Shown: in pieces, positions 7,188 to 15,527 of the stretch
Position numbering within the stretch: position 1 is the stretch's first letter
Layout: every line of letters starts with the position of its first letter
DNA from: ZC4RG25 sp041687075
GTDB taxonomy: Bacteria; Pseudomonadota; Alphaproteobacteria; Rhizobiales; Hyphomicrobiaceae
Assembly: GCA_041687075.1 (NCBI GenBank)
Contig: JAWLCO010000047.1
Span: forward strand, 1-28,891
Length of the DNA stretch: 28,891 nucleotides
Direction: 5' to 3'
The notes under the pieces: generated by a model
What the model saw: the letters and a program-made list of their open reading frames with translations, nothing else
The model's database searches: none
Told to the model about the DNA's origin: nothing
Position numbers and translations under genes: made by a program

Positions 7188-7952
7188 ATGAGCGAGCAAT
7201 TGGACATCAGAACGGAAGGCCCTGTCCGAATATTGCAAATGACCGGGCGGCCGCGCCGCGGCAATCCTCTTTCGGCAGAGCTTGCGCGGGATCTCGTGTC
7301 CGCGTTGGAAGCCGCCGAAAAGGATGCAGCCGTTCATGCGATCGTGCTCGCCGGCACCGATACCCATTTTTCGGTGGGCGCCGATCTCACCGAGGTGCAT
7401 CGTCTGACCGCGGCACAAGCCGTTCTGGATGACTGGCTTTCTGAGTTCGACCGTTTCGCCGCCGCGCGCAAGCCCACCATCGCAGCGGTCCGCGGACACG
7501 CGGTGGGCGGCGGTTTCGAGCTGGCGTTGACCTGCGATCTGATCGTCGCCGCCGAGGACGCGCGGATGGCCCTGCCCGAAACGGGAATTGGCGTCATTGC
7601 GGGGCAGGGCGGCACGCAGCGGCTCATTTCACTTGCCGGGCGCGCCATCGCCACGGATCTCATCCTCACCGGCCGCGCGTTGAGCGGCGTCGAAGCGGGC
7701 GCATTTGGCATCGCTGCCCGCGTCTGTCCGGCGGACAGGGTGGTGGATGAGGCAATCTCGATCGGCCGCGGCATTGCCGAGCGCAGTCCCGCTGCGATCC
7801 GTTTTGCGCGTGAAGTTCTGCGCGAAGCCGCCGAACATCCCATCCGTCAGTCGCTGCGCATCGAGCGGCTGCTCGCATCCCTTATCCTCGACACTTCTGA
7901 AAGGAAGAGCCGGGTGGAGGCATTCCTCAATCGGAAGGCGCAGCAGGCATGA
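7188..7952 (+). CDS. Enoyl-CoA hydratase/isomerase (crotonase family)
   Basis: This 254-residue crotonase-fold protein has normal family length. Both oxyanion-hole regions are present: SVGADLTEV at about 62-70 and GHAVGGGFELALTCD at 103-117. Both acidic residues used by hydratases are kept, E111 in GGFELAL and E131 in ALPETGIG, so water addition to an enoyl-CoA is likely rather than only isomerisation. The ATG at 7188 is chosen because it begins the conserved fold; GGAG lies about 12 bases upstream. The same frame is open further upstream to TTG codons near 7032 and 7056, but that segment does not look like a crotonase N-terminus. The stop overlaps the next start as ATGA (7949-7952), showing translational coupling with the shikimate-dehydrogenase-like gene. 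Confidence 0.9.
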   Translation: MSEQLDIRTEGPVRILQMTGRPRRGNPLSAELARDLVSALEAAEKDAAVHAIVLAGTDTHFSVGADLTEVHRLTAAQAVLDDWLSEFDRFAAARKPTIAAVRGHAVGGGFELALTCDLIVAAEDARMALPETGIGVIAGQGGTQRLISLAGRAIATDLILTGRALSGVEAGAFGIAARVCPADRVVDEAISIGRGIAERSPAAIRFAREVLREAAEHPIRQSLRIERLLASLILDTSERKSRVEAFLNRKAQQA

Positions 7953-8833
7953 GCGCGGCGGACAAGTCTGGCGGTATGAAAATCGGCTCCGAAACCCCGA
8001 TTTCGAAAAGCGCGGATTTGCCCGGCTTGCCGCTGCCGCTCTCGGGCGAGACGCGGCTCTACGCGATCATCGGTGATCCGATCAGCCAGGTCGGCTCGCC
8101 GGGGCTGTTCAACGCTGCGTTTCGCCGGCGGAACGCCAAGGCCGTTCTGTTTCCGGCCCATGTCGCACCGCAAGACCTCGCCGAGGTGATGTCGGCGCTT
8201 CGGGCCATCCGCAATTTCGATGGCATCATCGTCACGGTGCCACATAAGATGGCGGTCATGGAGCTTATAGACGAAGTGCTACCCAGCAGCCGGCGCATCG
8301 GCGCCGTGAATGCCATCCGCCGCACGACGGACGGACGGTTGGTCGGCGACAACTTCGATGGCAAAGGCTGCGTGCGCGCGCTTCGCGATGACGGCCGAAC
8401 GGTTGCCGGCAGAAGTGTGCTGGTGGTCGGCGGTGGCGGTGCCGGCCGGGCCGTGGCGCACGCGATTGCCGACGAGAGGCCGCAGCAAATGCGTATCGTC
8501 GAGCTGGACGAGGCGCGGAGCGCCGATCTCGTCGTAAGCCTACGCGCCGCGCATCCCGGGCTTGCCGTGGACACGGGCGCGGCTGATCCCGGCGGCTTCG
8601 ATGTCGTCATCAACTGCACGCCGCTCGGAATGAAAGACGGTGATCCTTATCCAGTCGATCCGGGGCGGATCGCTCCCGGCACCTTCGTCATCGACGTCAT
8701 CCTGAAACCCGCCACCTCGCCTCTCATCAAGGCCGCTGAGGCCCGCGGCTGCCCCGTTCAGCGCGGTATCCGCATGCTGGAAGGGCAGGTGGACGCAATC
8801 TGTGAATTCTTCGAAATTGGAGCTGCACCGTGA
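7949..8833 (+). CDS. Shikimate dehydrogenase-like oxidoreductase with altered substrate site
   Basis: This 294-residue protein has the AroE two-domain fold: a substrate domain with IGDPI at 41-45, VTVPHK ending in the catalytic lysine K100, N121 in GAVNAI and D137 in DNFDG, then a nucleotide domain with GGGGAG at 161-166, and Q280 in LEGQVDA. Catalytic Lys and Asp are kept. The usual H-S-x-S-P shikimate motif is Q-V-G-S-P here (47-51) and the Thr of NTD is F136, so shikimate is probably not the substrate. The NADP-binding N-R-T motif is missing and acidic residues (VELDE, 184-188) take its place, which fits NAD. It sits between a hydratase and a Gfo/Idh/MocA enzyme, overlapping both, so a catabolic role on a cyclic or polyol acid is inferred rather than aromatic amino acid synthesis. 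Confidence 0.82.
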   Translation: MSAADKSGGMKIGSETPISKSADLPGLPLPLSGETRLYAIIGDPISQVGSPGLFNAAFRRRNAKAVLFPAHVAPQDLAEVMSALRAIRNFDGIIVTVPHKMAVMELIDEVLPSSRRIGAVNAIRRTTDGRLVGDNFDGKGCVRALRDDGRTVAGRSVLVVGGGGAGRAVAHAIADERPQQMRIVELDEARSADLVVSLRAAHPGLAVDTGAADPGGFDVVINCTPLGMKDGDPYPVDPGRIAPGTFVIDVILKPATSPLIKAAEARGCPVQRGIRMLEGQVDAICEFFEIGAAP

Positions 8834-9819
8834 GCCGTCGTGGAGTCGCCATCGTTGGTCTGGGCCTGGCCGTCGGGCCGCATGCACGCAGTTTGCAGGA
8901 CCTTGCTGATCGGGCCGAGGTGATCTGGGCCGCATCCCGATCCGAGGAGCGCTGCCGCGCCTTTGCCGAGCAGTTTGCGTTTCCTGTAACCACGGACATC
9001 AACCGGGCCATTGCCGACGACCGGGTCGAGGCGGTCATCTTGCTCACGCCGCCGGCGAGCCACCGTGAGCTGGGCGAGGCAATCCTGCGCGCCGGCAAGC
9101 ACCTGCTTATCGAAAAGCCGGTCGGTCTGACCACGGCGGATGCGGAACACCTTGTCGGTCTCGCCATGCAGATGCAGCGCCGGTTCGGTGTCGTGCTGCA
9201 GCATCGCTTCCGTACCGCATCACGTCAGTTCGCCGATCTGATCGCCGGCGGCGGGCTCGGTCCACTGTGTACCGGTCAGTGCGTCGTCCCGTGGTGGCGG
9301 CCGCAGAGCTATTACGACGAGCCGGGGCGCGGAACCCTGGCGCGCGATGGCGGTGGGGTATTGCTGACGCAGGCGATCCACACGCTCGACCTCCTGCGCG
9401 CTCTCGTTGGCACGGTCGAGGTCATTGCCGCTCACACGGCCACAACGGCCCTGCATCGCATGGAAACCGAGGATTACGCTGCCGCACTCGTCAGGTTCGG
9501 CGGAACGGCACCGGGTACGATCATGGCGACCACGGCCTTCTATCCGGGCTTTCCTGAACGCATCGAGCTCGTTTTCGCCAAGGCGACGGCCCGGCTCGAG
9601 GGGGGCACGCTCGAGGTGTTCTATCACGACGGCCGGCATGAGCGCGTTGGCGACGATCAGGCCACGGGCAGTGGCGCCGATCCCATGGCCTTCTCGCATG
9701 ATGCTCACAGGGCGCTGATATCGGATTTCCTGACGGCGATCGACGAAGGCCGGGAACCGATGGTCGGCGGCAGCGACATCATCGCGACCCGCCAGCTTCT
9801 GGATGCCATGCTCGCCTGA
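8830..9819 (+). CDS. Gfo/Idh/MocA family oxidoreductase
   Basis: This 329-residue protein is an NAD(P)-dependent dehydrogenase of the glucose-fructose oxidoreductase/inositol dehydrogenase family. The N-terminal Rossmann domain starts VAIVGLGLAVGPHA; EKP at 95-97 carries the conserved K96; the GGGVLLTQAIHTLDLL segment carries H184 and D187 of the usual active site. Members act on sugars, inositols and related polyols, and the substrate here is unknown. The start is GTG at 8830, which overlaps the preceding TGA as GTGA, so the protein is translationally coupled to the shikimate-dehydrogenase-like enzyme. The DUF993 gene follows 21 bases after the stop. The operon suggests two successive alcohol oxidations before cleavage by an aldolase, which is an inference. 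Confidence 0.92.
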   Translation: MSRRGVAIVGLGLAVGPHARSLQDLADRAEVIWAASRSEERCRAFAEQFAFPVTTDINRAIADDRVEAVILLTPPASHRELGEAILRAGKHLLIEKPVGLTTADAEHLVGLAMQMQRRFGVVLQHRFRTASRQFADLIAGGGLGPLCTGQCVVPWWRPQSYYDEPGRGTLARDGGGVLLTQAIHTLDLLRALVGTVEVIAAHTATTALHRMETEDYAAALVRFGGTAPGTIMATTAFYPGFPERIELVFAKATARLEGGTLEVFYHDGRHERVGDDQATGSGADPMAFSHDAHRALISDFLTAIDEGREPMVGGSDIIATRQLLDAMLA

Positions 9820-9840
9820 CGGCTGCAGCGAACGGAGTCG

Positions 9841-11013
9841 ATGATGCCGGACGTGACCCTTCCGCGTGCGGATGGAACGCTGGAGAGCTATCGCCTTTGG
9901 CCGCCTCCCGATTTCGCCCGCCGCGCGAACGCCAGGCGCAACCGCGTTGCCTTAGCTGCGGCGCATGTCGTCGCCGATCCGCGGGCCGATGTCGATCCGT
10001 GGACTGCCGCTGCCCTCGATTGGGAGTCGACGCTGGCTTATCGCCGCTATCTCTGGGGCCTGGGGTTCGGCGTCGCGGAAGCTATGGATACGGCTCAGCG
10101 CGGCATGGGCCTCGACTGGCCGACCTCGCTCGAGCTGATCCGCCGAAGCGTTGCCGAAGGGCGTGCTGTCGGTGGGGCGCCGCTTCTCGCATCCGGGGCC
10201 GGAACCGATCATCTGGCCCCCGGCATCGATGTCAGGGTCGAGGACGTGATCGCGGCCTATGAAGAACAGTGCTCGGCCGTCGAAGCGGCGGGCAGCCGTA
10301 TCATCCTGATGGCGAGCCGCGCCCTTGCCGCCTGCGCGCGCGGCCCCGAGGACTACGCCACCGTCTACGCCCGCATCCTGTCTCAGGTGCGCGAGCCCGT
10401 GATCCTGCACTGGCTCGGCGAGATGTTCGACCCCGCACTTGCCGGCTATTGGGGCCACGACGATCACTGGCGCGCCATGGAGGTCTGCCTCGCCATCATC
10501 AAGGAGCACGCGGCCAAGGTCGACGGCATCAAGATCTCCCTCCTGTCGGAGGAGAAGGAGGTCGAGATGCGCAGGCGGCTGCCGGCCGGGGTGCGCATGT
10601 ACACGGGCGATGACTTCAACTATCCGCGGCTCATCGCGGGTGACGGCCGGCACGCGTCCGATGCGCTGCTTGGCATCTTCGATGCCATCGCGCCTGCCGC
10701 CGCTGCTGCGCTGGACGCGCTCGCCGAGGGCGACATGGCCGCTTACGAAGAGATCATGGCGCCGACGCTGCCGCTCTCCCGGCACATCTTCAAAGCGCCG
10801 ACCCGCTTCTACAAGACGGGTGTCGTCTTCCTGGCATGGCTCAACGGTCACCAGGACCACTTCACCATGGTCGGCGGGCAGGAGTCGGCCCGCTCGACGT
10901 TGCATCTGGCAGACCTCTTCCGTCTTGCCGACCGGGCGGGTCTGCTGCGCGATCCTGAGCTTGCGGCCGAGCGCATGTCGATGCTGCTGCGTGTTCGCGG
11001 CATCGCGTGTTAA
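9841..11013 (+). CDS. DUF993 / dihydrodipicolinate synthase-like protein
   Basis: This 390-residue protein matches the DUF993 family, remote relatives of dihydrodipicolinate synthase, predicted to be TIM-barrel aldolases or lyases. A region like the glycine-rich substrate loop is seen at about 116-129 (LLASGAGTDHLAPG). K231 in VDGIKIS is in the right place for the Schiff-base lysine. The tyrosine motif of dihydrodipicolinate synthase is not found; PVILHWLG stands at the equivalent strand. Two ATG codons occur at 9841 and 9844; GGAG at 9834-9837 fits the second slightly better, so the true start may be one codon later. The gene closes the operon with the hydratase and two dehydrogenases. Retro-aldol cleavage of an oxidised sugar or cyclitol-like acid would fit, but no substrate is known to me. 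Confidence 0.85.
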   Translation: MMPDVTLPRADGTLESYRLWPPPDFARRANARRNRVALAAAHVVADPRADVDPWTAAALDWESTLAYRRYLWGLGFGVAEAMDTAQRGMGLDWPTSLELIRRSVAEGRAVGGAPLLASGAGTDHLAPGIDVRVEDVIAAYEEQCSAVEAAGSRIILMASRALAACARGPEDYATVYARILSQVREPVILHWLGEMFDPALAGYWGHDDHWRAMEVCLAIIKEHAAKVDGIKISLLSEEKEVEMRRRLPAGVRMYTGDDFNYPRLIAGDGRHASDALLGIFDAIAPAAAAALDALAEGDMAAYEEIMAPTLPLSRHIFKAPTRFYKTGVVFLAWLNGHQDHFTMVGGQESARSTLHLADLFRLADRAGLLRDPELAAERMSMLLRVRGIAC

Positions 11014-11110
11014 CTCTGGTTCTGCCTAATCCAGGCATCACTCTGATCGCCGGGCCTGGCGCGTACCGCAACAGACAGGGCGACGGAAACCGCGCCCGCC
11101 GGCGTTCTCG

Positions 11111-11116
11111 TATAAT
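11111..11116 (+). promoter_or_regulatory. Candidate -10 element of the RND efflux operon
   Basis: A perfect TATAAT lies 33 bases before the ATG of the adaptor gene. No good -35 hexamer is seen at the normal spacing, so an activator may be needed or the match may be chance. Confidence 0.4.
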
Positions 11117-11148
11117 AATTGCCCGCCGTCGGAGACTTTGGGGGATCC

Positions 11149-12216
11149 ATGACATTGTCCAGGCAAGAGCAGCGCCGGGAATTGAGTGCTGGCCTCATGG
11201 CATTTGTTGCCGCCGCTGCCCTCATCCTTACCCTCACGTCTCCAGCGGAGGCGCAGCGGGCGCGACGGATGGTGGATGGCGATCCGGTCGTTTCAGTTCA
11301 CGAGGTCAAGCTTGAGCGGATCAACGAGCGCGTCGCTGCGGTGGGCTCGGGCCGGGCGCGCCAGCAGATCACGCTGACCACGCGCGTTGCAGGCGTTATC
11401 GCCGAGGTGCTGTTCAAGGGCGGCGATAAAGTGGAGGCGGGGCAGCCTTTGATCCGGCTCAGCTCGGAGCCCGAAAAAATCGCAGTCGAAATGGCCGAGG
11501 CGCAGCGCGCGCAGGCCTCCGATGCAGTGGAGCGCTATAAGCAACTCAATCCGGCTTCGGTTTCGCGCGTCTCCGTGGCCGAGGCGGAAACGGCCCTGAA
11601 GGTCGCGGACGCTACTTTGCGCCGGGCGCGCGAGGATCTCGCCCGCATGACGATCCGGGCGCCGTTCTCCGGCATCATAGGACTCAGCGACCTGGAAGCA
11701 GGCGACTACCTTGCCGTCGGAACACCCATCGCGACGCTCGACGACCGCTCGAAGATCATCATCGAGTTCACCGTTCCCGAGGCGGTCGCGCAGTCGATCG
11801 AAGTCGGCATGCCGGTACGCGCCAGCCTCGCCGCCCGGCCTGGCGAGATATTCATGGGTGCGGTCAGCGCTGTCGGAACGCGGATTGATCCTTCTACGCG
11901 GACCTTGTCGGTCCGCGGGGAGATTCCGAACCCGGATCTCACGCTGATCCCTGGCTCGACGTTCTCCGTCAGTGTCAGGCTCGAAGGTAACGAGACCCCT
12001 GTAGTGCCCGGTCTCGCGATCCAGTGGGACCGAATGGGCGCCTACGTGTGGCGCGTTACGGACGAGAGCACGGTCGAACGCGTGAACGTCGCGATCCTCG
12101 CGCGCAATGGCGACAGTGTGTACCTCGATGCGCCTTTGAAGCCCGGCGAAAAGGTCGTTCACGAGGGTGGCGGCCTGCTGCGTGAAGGGCAGAAGGTCCT
12201 GTTGCACGGGTCCTGA
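11149..12216 (+). CDS. RND efflux periplasmic adaptor (membrane fusion protein)
   Basis: This 355-residue protein links an inner-membrane RND pump to an outer-membrane channel. A signal peptide covers residues 1-35 with likely cleavage after AEA. A split lipoyl domain follows (TRVAGVIAEVLFKGGDKVEAGQ and the matching MTIRAPFSGIIGLSDLEAGDY), separated by a short coiled-coil hairpin of about 75 residues rich in Ala, Glu and Arg. Then come the beta-barrel and membrane-proximal domains (IIEFTVPEAVAQSIEVGMPVRA and onwards). There is no lipobox, so it is probably soluble or anchored by an uncleaved signal. The ATG at 11149 follows a G-rich site (GGGGGA). The pump gene starts 57 bases later. No outer-membrane channel gene is in the window, so a TolC-like protein from elsewhere is expected. 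Confidence 0.93.
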   Translation: MTLSRQEQRRELSAGLMAFVAAAALILTLTSPAEAQRARRMVDGDPVVSVHEVKLERINERVAAVGSGRARQQITLTTRVAGVIAEVLFKGGDKVEAGQPLIRLSSEPEKIAVEMAEAQRAQASDAVERYKQLNPASVSRVSVAEAETALKVADATLRRAREDLARMTIRAPFSGIIGLSDLEAGDYLAVGTPIATLDDRSKIIIEFTVPEAVAQSIEVGMPVRASLAARPGEIFMGAVSAVGTRIDPSTRTLSVRGEIPNPDLTLIPGSTFSVSVRLEGNETPVVPGLAIQWDRMGAYVWRVTDESTVERVNVAILARNGDSVYLDAPLKPGEKVVHEGGGLLREGQKVLLHGS

Positions 12217-12273
12217 CCGGCCGCTTCCGTCCTCTCCCATTTTTTCAGCAATCCTGATCGGAAAACCTGCGTC

Positions 12274-15200
12274 ATGAGCACCTCAACGTCAGGGCCTGCG
12301 ACCTCGGGCCGGTTCCCGGAAGATGGCGGTTGGGTCGGCGTCTTCGTGCGGCGGCCGATCTTCGCCATGGTGCTCAACCTGCTCGTCATCATCGCAGGCA
12401 TCGCGGCGGTGCAATCGATCGAGGTTCGCGAGCTGCCGGACGTCGACCGCCCCGTGGTGACGGTGCGGTCCAGCTACCCCGGCGCCTCGCCGGAGAGCAT
12501 GGACGCGCAGGTGACGGCCATCATCGAGAGTGCCGTGTCACGCGTCGAAGGCGTGACCAGCATCTCATCAAACTCCTCCTACGGCTCCAGCCGCGTTTCC
12601 ATCGAGTTCTCGACCGACACCGACATGCAGGTGGCCGCGATGGACGTTCGCGACGCCGTTGCCGGGGTCGTCAGGCAATTGCCGAACGACATGGATGAGG
12701 AGCCGCGCATCGTGAAGGCCGATGCGGACGCCTCGCCCATCATGCGCATTGCGGTTGCCTCCGACACACTGTCAGAAAGCGAGCTGACCGATCTCGTCGA
12801 GAACGTGATCGAGGACCGGCTGGCGGCGGTGGAGGGCGTTGCCGCCGCCAACTCGTATGGTCTGAGGGCGAGGACCATCGAGGTGCGGGTCTCCCAGGTG
12901 GCGCTTGCAGCGCGCGGGCTGAGCCACGCCGAGCTGATCCAGGCCATCGGCACCGCGTCGGTATCGGCTCCATCGGGAGCGCTCGAGAACGCGACGCAGC
13001 AGCTGATCGTCCGCGCCGAGGCGCCGGTCGAGACGCCGCAGGACGTTGCCGCGATCGAAATCAATTCGCAGACCAAGGTCGGCGATGTAGCGTTCGTGCG
13101 CTGGGCGTATCAGGAACCCACGGCGATGACGCGTCTCGACGGGAAGACGGCGATCGGCATCGAGATCATCCGTCAGGCGAAGGCCAACACCATCGCCATT
13201 TCCGACGGTGTGCGCGCCGCGATTGCGGAGCTCGAACGGTCGCTTCCGCAGGGGGTCAGCATGGTCGTGACCTCGGACGACGCGATCTTCATCCGCGAGT
13301 CGATCAGCGAGGTCGTGATCACGCTCGTGCTCGCCACGATCATCGTCATCCTCATCATCTTCGCCTTCCTCGGATCGGTGCGCGAGACGGTGGCGCCGGC
13401 TTTCGCCATTCCGGTTTCGCTGATCGGTACGCTCGCGGCCGTGTGGATGGCCGGGTTCTCGATCAATCTTCTGACGTTGCTGGCGCTCGTCATCGCGACG
13501 GGTCTCGTCGTCGACGATGCGATTGTCGTCGTCGAGAATATCGCTCGTCACCGGGCCATGGGTGCCGGCCGCCGGGCCGCCGCTGTGATCGGCACGTACG
13601 AGGTGGTTTTCGCCGTGATCGCCACGACGGTCACGCTGGTAGCGGTCTTTGTGCCGATTTCGTTCATGCCGGGAATGGTCGGCAATCTGTTTTCTGAATT
13701 CGGCTTCGTGCTGGCGTTTGCGGTGATGGTCTCGTCCTTCGTCGCGCTGACGGCTTGCCCGATGCTCGCGTCGAAGCTCGGAACGAGCCTGGTACCTGCG
13801 AGTGCTGCGCCGGGAGGGTTCGCCCGCATCTCACATTGGCTCGCACACGCCTACGCCGTCATTCTCGACCTGGCCTTGCGGGGACGCTACCTCGTGCTCG
13901 CCATATGCCTTGGTTTCGCGGCACTCGGAGGGGGCGCTTACCTGGCACTCCAGCATGAGATCACGCCTACCGAGGATCGCGGCGTCATTCTGATCGCCTT
14001 GAATGCTCAGCAGGGCAGCAATCTGAATTATATGTCGGGCCTGACCCAACAGGCTGAAGCCGCCCTGGCCGATTTCCAGAAGAGCGGTGAGATAACCGCC
14101 GCTCTGGCGACCATTGGCGGCGGCTCGACGAACCGGGCCTTCCTCGTCGCGGCGCTGGCGCCGTGGGCGGATCGCGATCGGACGCAGCAGGAGATTCAGG
14201 CCGAGCTACAGAAGCGACTGGGTGGCATCCCGGGGCTGTCTGTTTCTCTGCGCGCGCCGAACAGCCTCGGCATCCGCGGTGGCGGCCAGGGCCTGCGGTT
14301 CGCCGTTGCCGGCCCCGACTACAACCGCATCGCCGATGCGGCGAGCGCGCTGGCCAACCGCCTGTCCTCGACGCCGGGCTTCCGCAACGCTCGTACCGAC
14401 TACGACACCACGCAGCCGCAGCTCTCGGTGCGCATCAACCGCGAGGCGGCAACGCGGCTCGGCGTTCCCGTCAGCACCATCACCAGCCTGATCAACACGA
14501 TGATCGACCATCAGAAGGCGGCCGACCTATTCGTCGCCGACGAGATCATCGAAGTACAGGTCAAGGCAGGCGGGCGTCCGATCAATGATCCGTCCGACCT
14601 CGGGAACCTGTTCGTCAAGACGTCGGACGGCAACTTCATCTCTCTGTCCTCGCTGGTGACGATGGAGGAGGTCGCGATCGCGCCGAGCCTCAGGCGCGAG
14701 GACAGGCTGCGGTCGGTACCTGTCGTCGCCAACCTCGATGACGGCATGGTTCTCAGCGAGGCCGTCGAGACGATGCGCGCCATCGCTGCCGAGGTTCTCG
14801 AGCCCGACATGTCCATCGTGCTGCTGGGCGAGGCAAGGGCGCTCGAGGAGACGGCCAGGAACACCGCCTTCGTGTTCGGCATTGCCTTCCTGGTCGTGTT
14901 CCTCGTGCTCGCAGCGCAGTTTGAAAGCCTCGTCAGCGCTCTGGTCATTCTCGTGACGGTGCCGTTCGCTCTGGCGGCCGCCGCCCTCGCGATCCTGCTC
15001 ACCGGTGGAACGATGAACGTCTACAGCCAGATCGGCCTCGTGCTGCTGATCGGCATCATGGCCAAGAACGGCATTCTGCTGGTCGAGTTCGCCAATCAGC
15101 GCCGCGACGAGGGGGCAGACGTGGACGCTGCCGTCCGGGTCGCCGCCACAACCCGGCTGCGCCCGATCATGATGACAATGGCAAGCTCGGTCCTTGGCGC

Positions 15201-15405
15201 GCTGCCTCTGGTACTTGCGCATGGCGCCGGGGCGGAAGCTCGCCTTGCCCTCGGTTGGGTGATCATTGGCGGGCTCGGCTTCGCAACGGTTTTCACGCTG
15301 TTCCTCACGCCCGTCGTCTACCGGATCATCGCCCCGCTCTCGAACCCCCGGGCGCACGAGACCCGAGCGCTCGCTTCCGAAATCGCGGCCGTGCGAAAGG
15401 TTTAG
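12274..15405 (+). CDS. RND multidrug efflux pump (AcrB/HAE-1 type)
   Basis: This 1043-residue inner-membrane protein has the full RND length with 12 membrane helices and two large periplasmic loops. The N-terminus has the typical RRPIFAMVLNLLVIIAG. The proton relay is intact: D414 and D415 in GLVVDDAIVVVEN (helix 4) and K931 in GIMAKNGILLVEFANQ (helix 10). The paired Asp residues and KN motif point to the hydrophobe/amphiphile efflux group rather than heavy-metal pumps. The substrate cannot be deduced. The ATG at 12274 has only a weak upstream GGAAAA, consistent with coupling to the adaptor gene ahead. No repressor gene lies beside the operon. Confidence 0.96.
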   Translation: MSTSTSGPATSGRFPEDGGWVGVFVRRPIFAMVLNLLVIIAGIAAVQSIEVRELPDVDRPVVTVRSSYPGASPESMDAQVTAIIESAVSRVEGVTSISSNSSYGSSRVSIEFSTDTDMQVAAMDVRDAVAGVVRQLPNDMDEEPRIVKADADASPIMRIAVASDTLSESELTDLVENVIEDRLAAVEGVAAANSYGLRARTIEVRVSQVALAARGLSHAELIQAIGTASVSAPSGALENATQQLIVRAEAPVETPQDVAAIEINSQTKVGDVAFVRWAYQEPTAMTRLDGKTAIGIEIIRQAKANTIAISDGVRAAIAELERSLPQGVSMVVTSDDAIFIRESISEVVITLVLATIIVILIIFAFLGSVRETVAPAFAIPVSLIGTLAAVWMAGFSINLLTLLALVIATGLVVDDAIVVVENIARHRAMGAGRRAAAVIGTYEVVFAVIATTVTLVAVFVPISFMPGMVGNLFSEFGFVLAFAVMVSSFVALTACPMLASKLGTSLVPASAAPGGFARISHWLAHAYAVILDLALRGRYLVLAICLGFAALGGGAYLALQHEITPTEDRGVILIALNAQQGSNLNYMSGLTQQAEAALADFQKSGEITAALATIGGGSTNRAFLVAALAPWADRDRTQQEIQAELQKRLGGIPGLSVSLRAPNSLGIRGGGQGLRFAVAGPDYNRIADAASALANRLSSTPGFRNARTDYDTTQPQLSVRINREAATRLGVPVSTITSLINTMIDHQKAADLFVADEIIEVQVKAGGRPINDPSDLGNLFVKTSDGNFISLSSLVTMEEVAIAPSLRREDRLRSVPVVANLDDGMVLSEAVETMRAIAAEVLEPDMSIVLLGEARALEETARNTAFVFGIAFLVVFLVLAAQFESLVSALVILVTVPFALAAAALAILLTGGTMNVYSQIGLVLLIGIMAKNGILLVEFANQRRDEGADVDAAVRVAATTRLRPIMMTMASSVLGALPLVLAHGAGAEARLALGWVIIGGLGFATVFTLFLTPVVYRIIAPLSNPRAHETRALASEIAAVRKV

Positions 15406-15527
15406 GGCCCTGCGGCGGCGGTTTTGAACTTTGACCGAGCTCAGCTCGCAGCGGTTCCTAAGGCGTCAGGTTTGCCCGCGAACGAGGCCAGTTGACGTGC
15501 TCCTTAGCGAGGTTCAATGCTCCCGGC

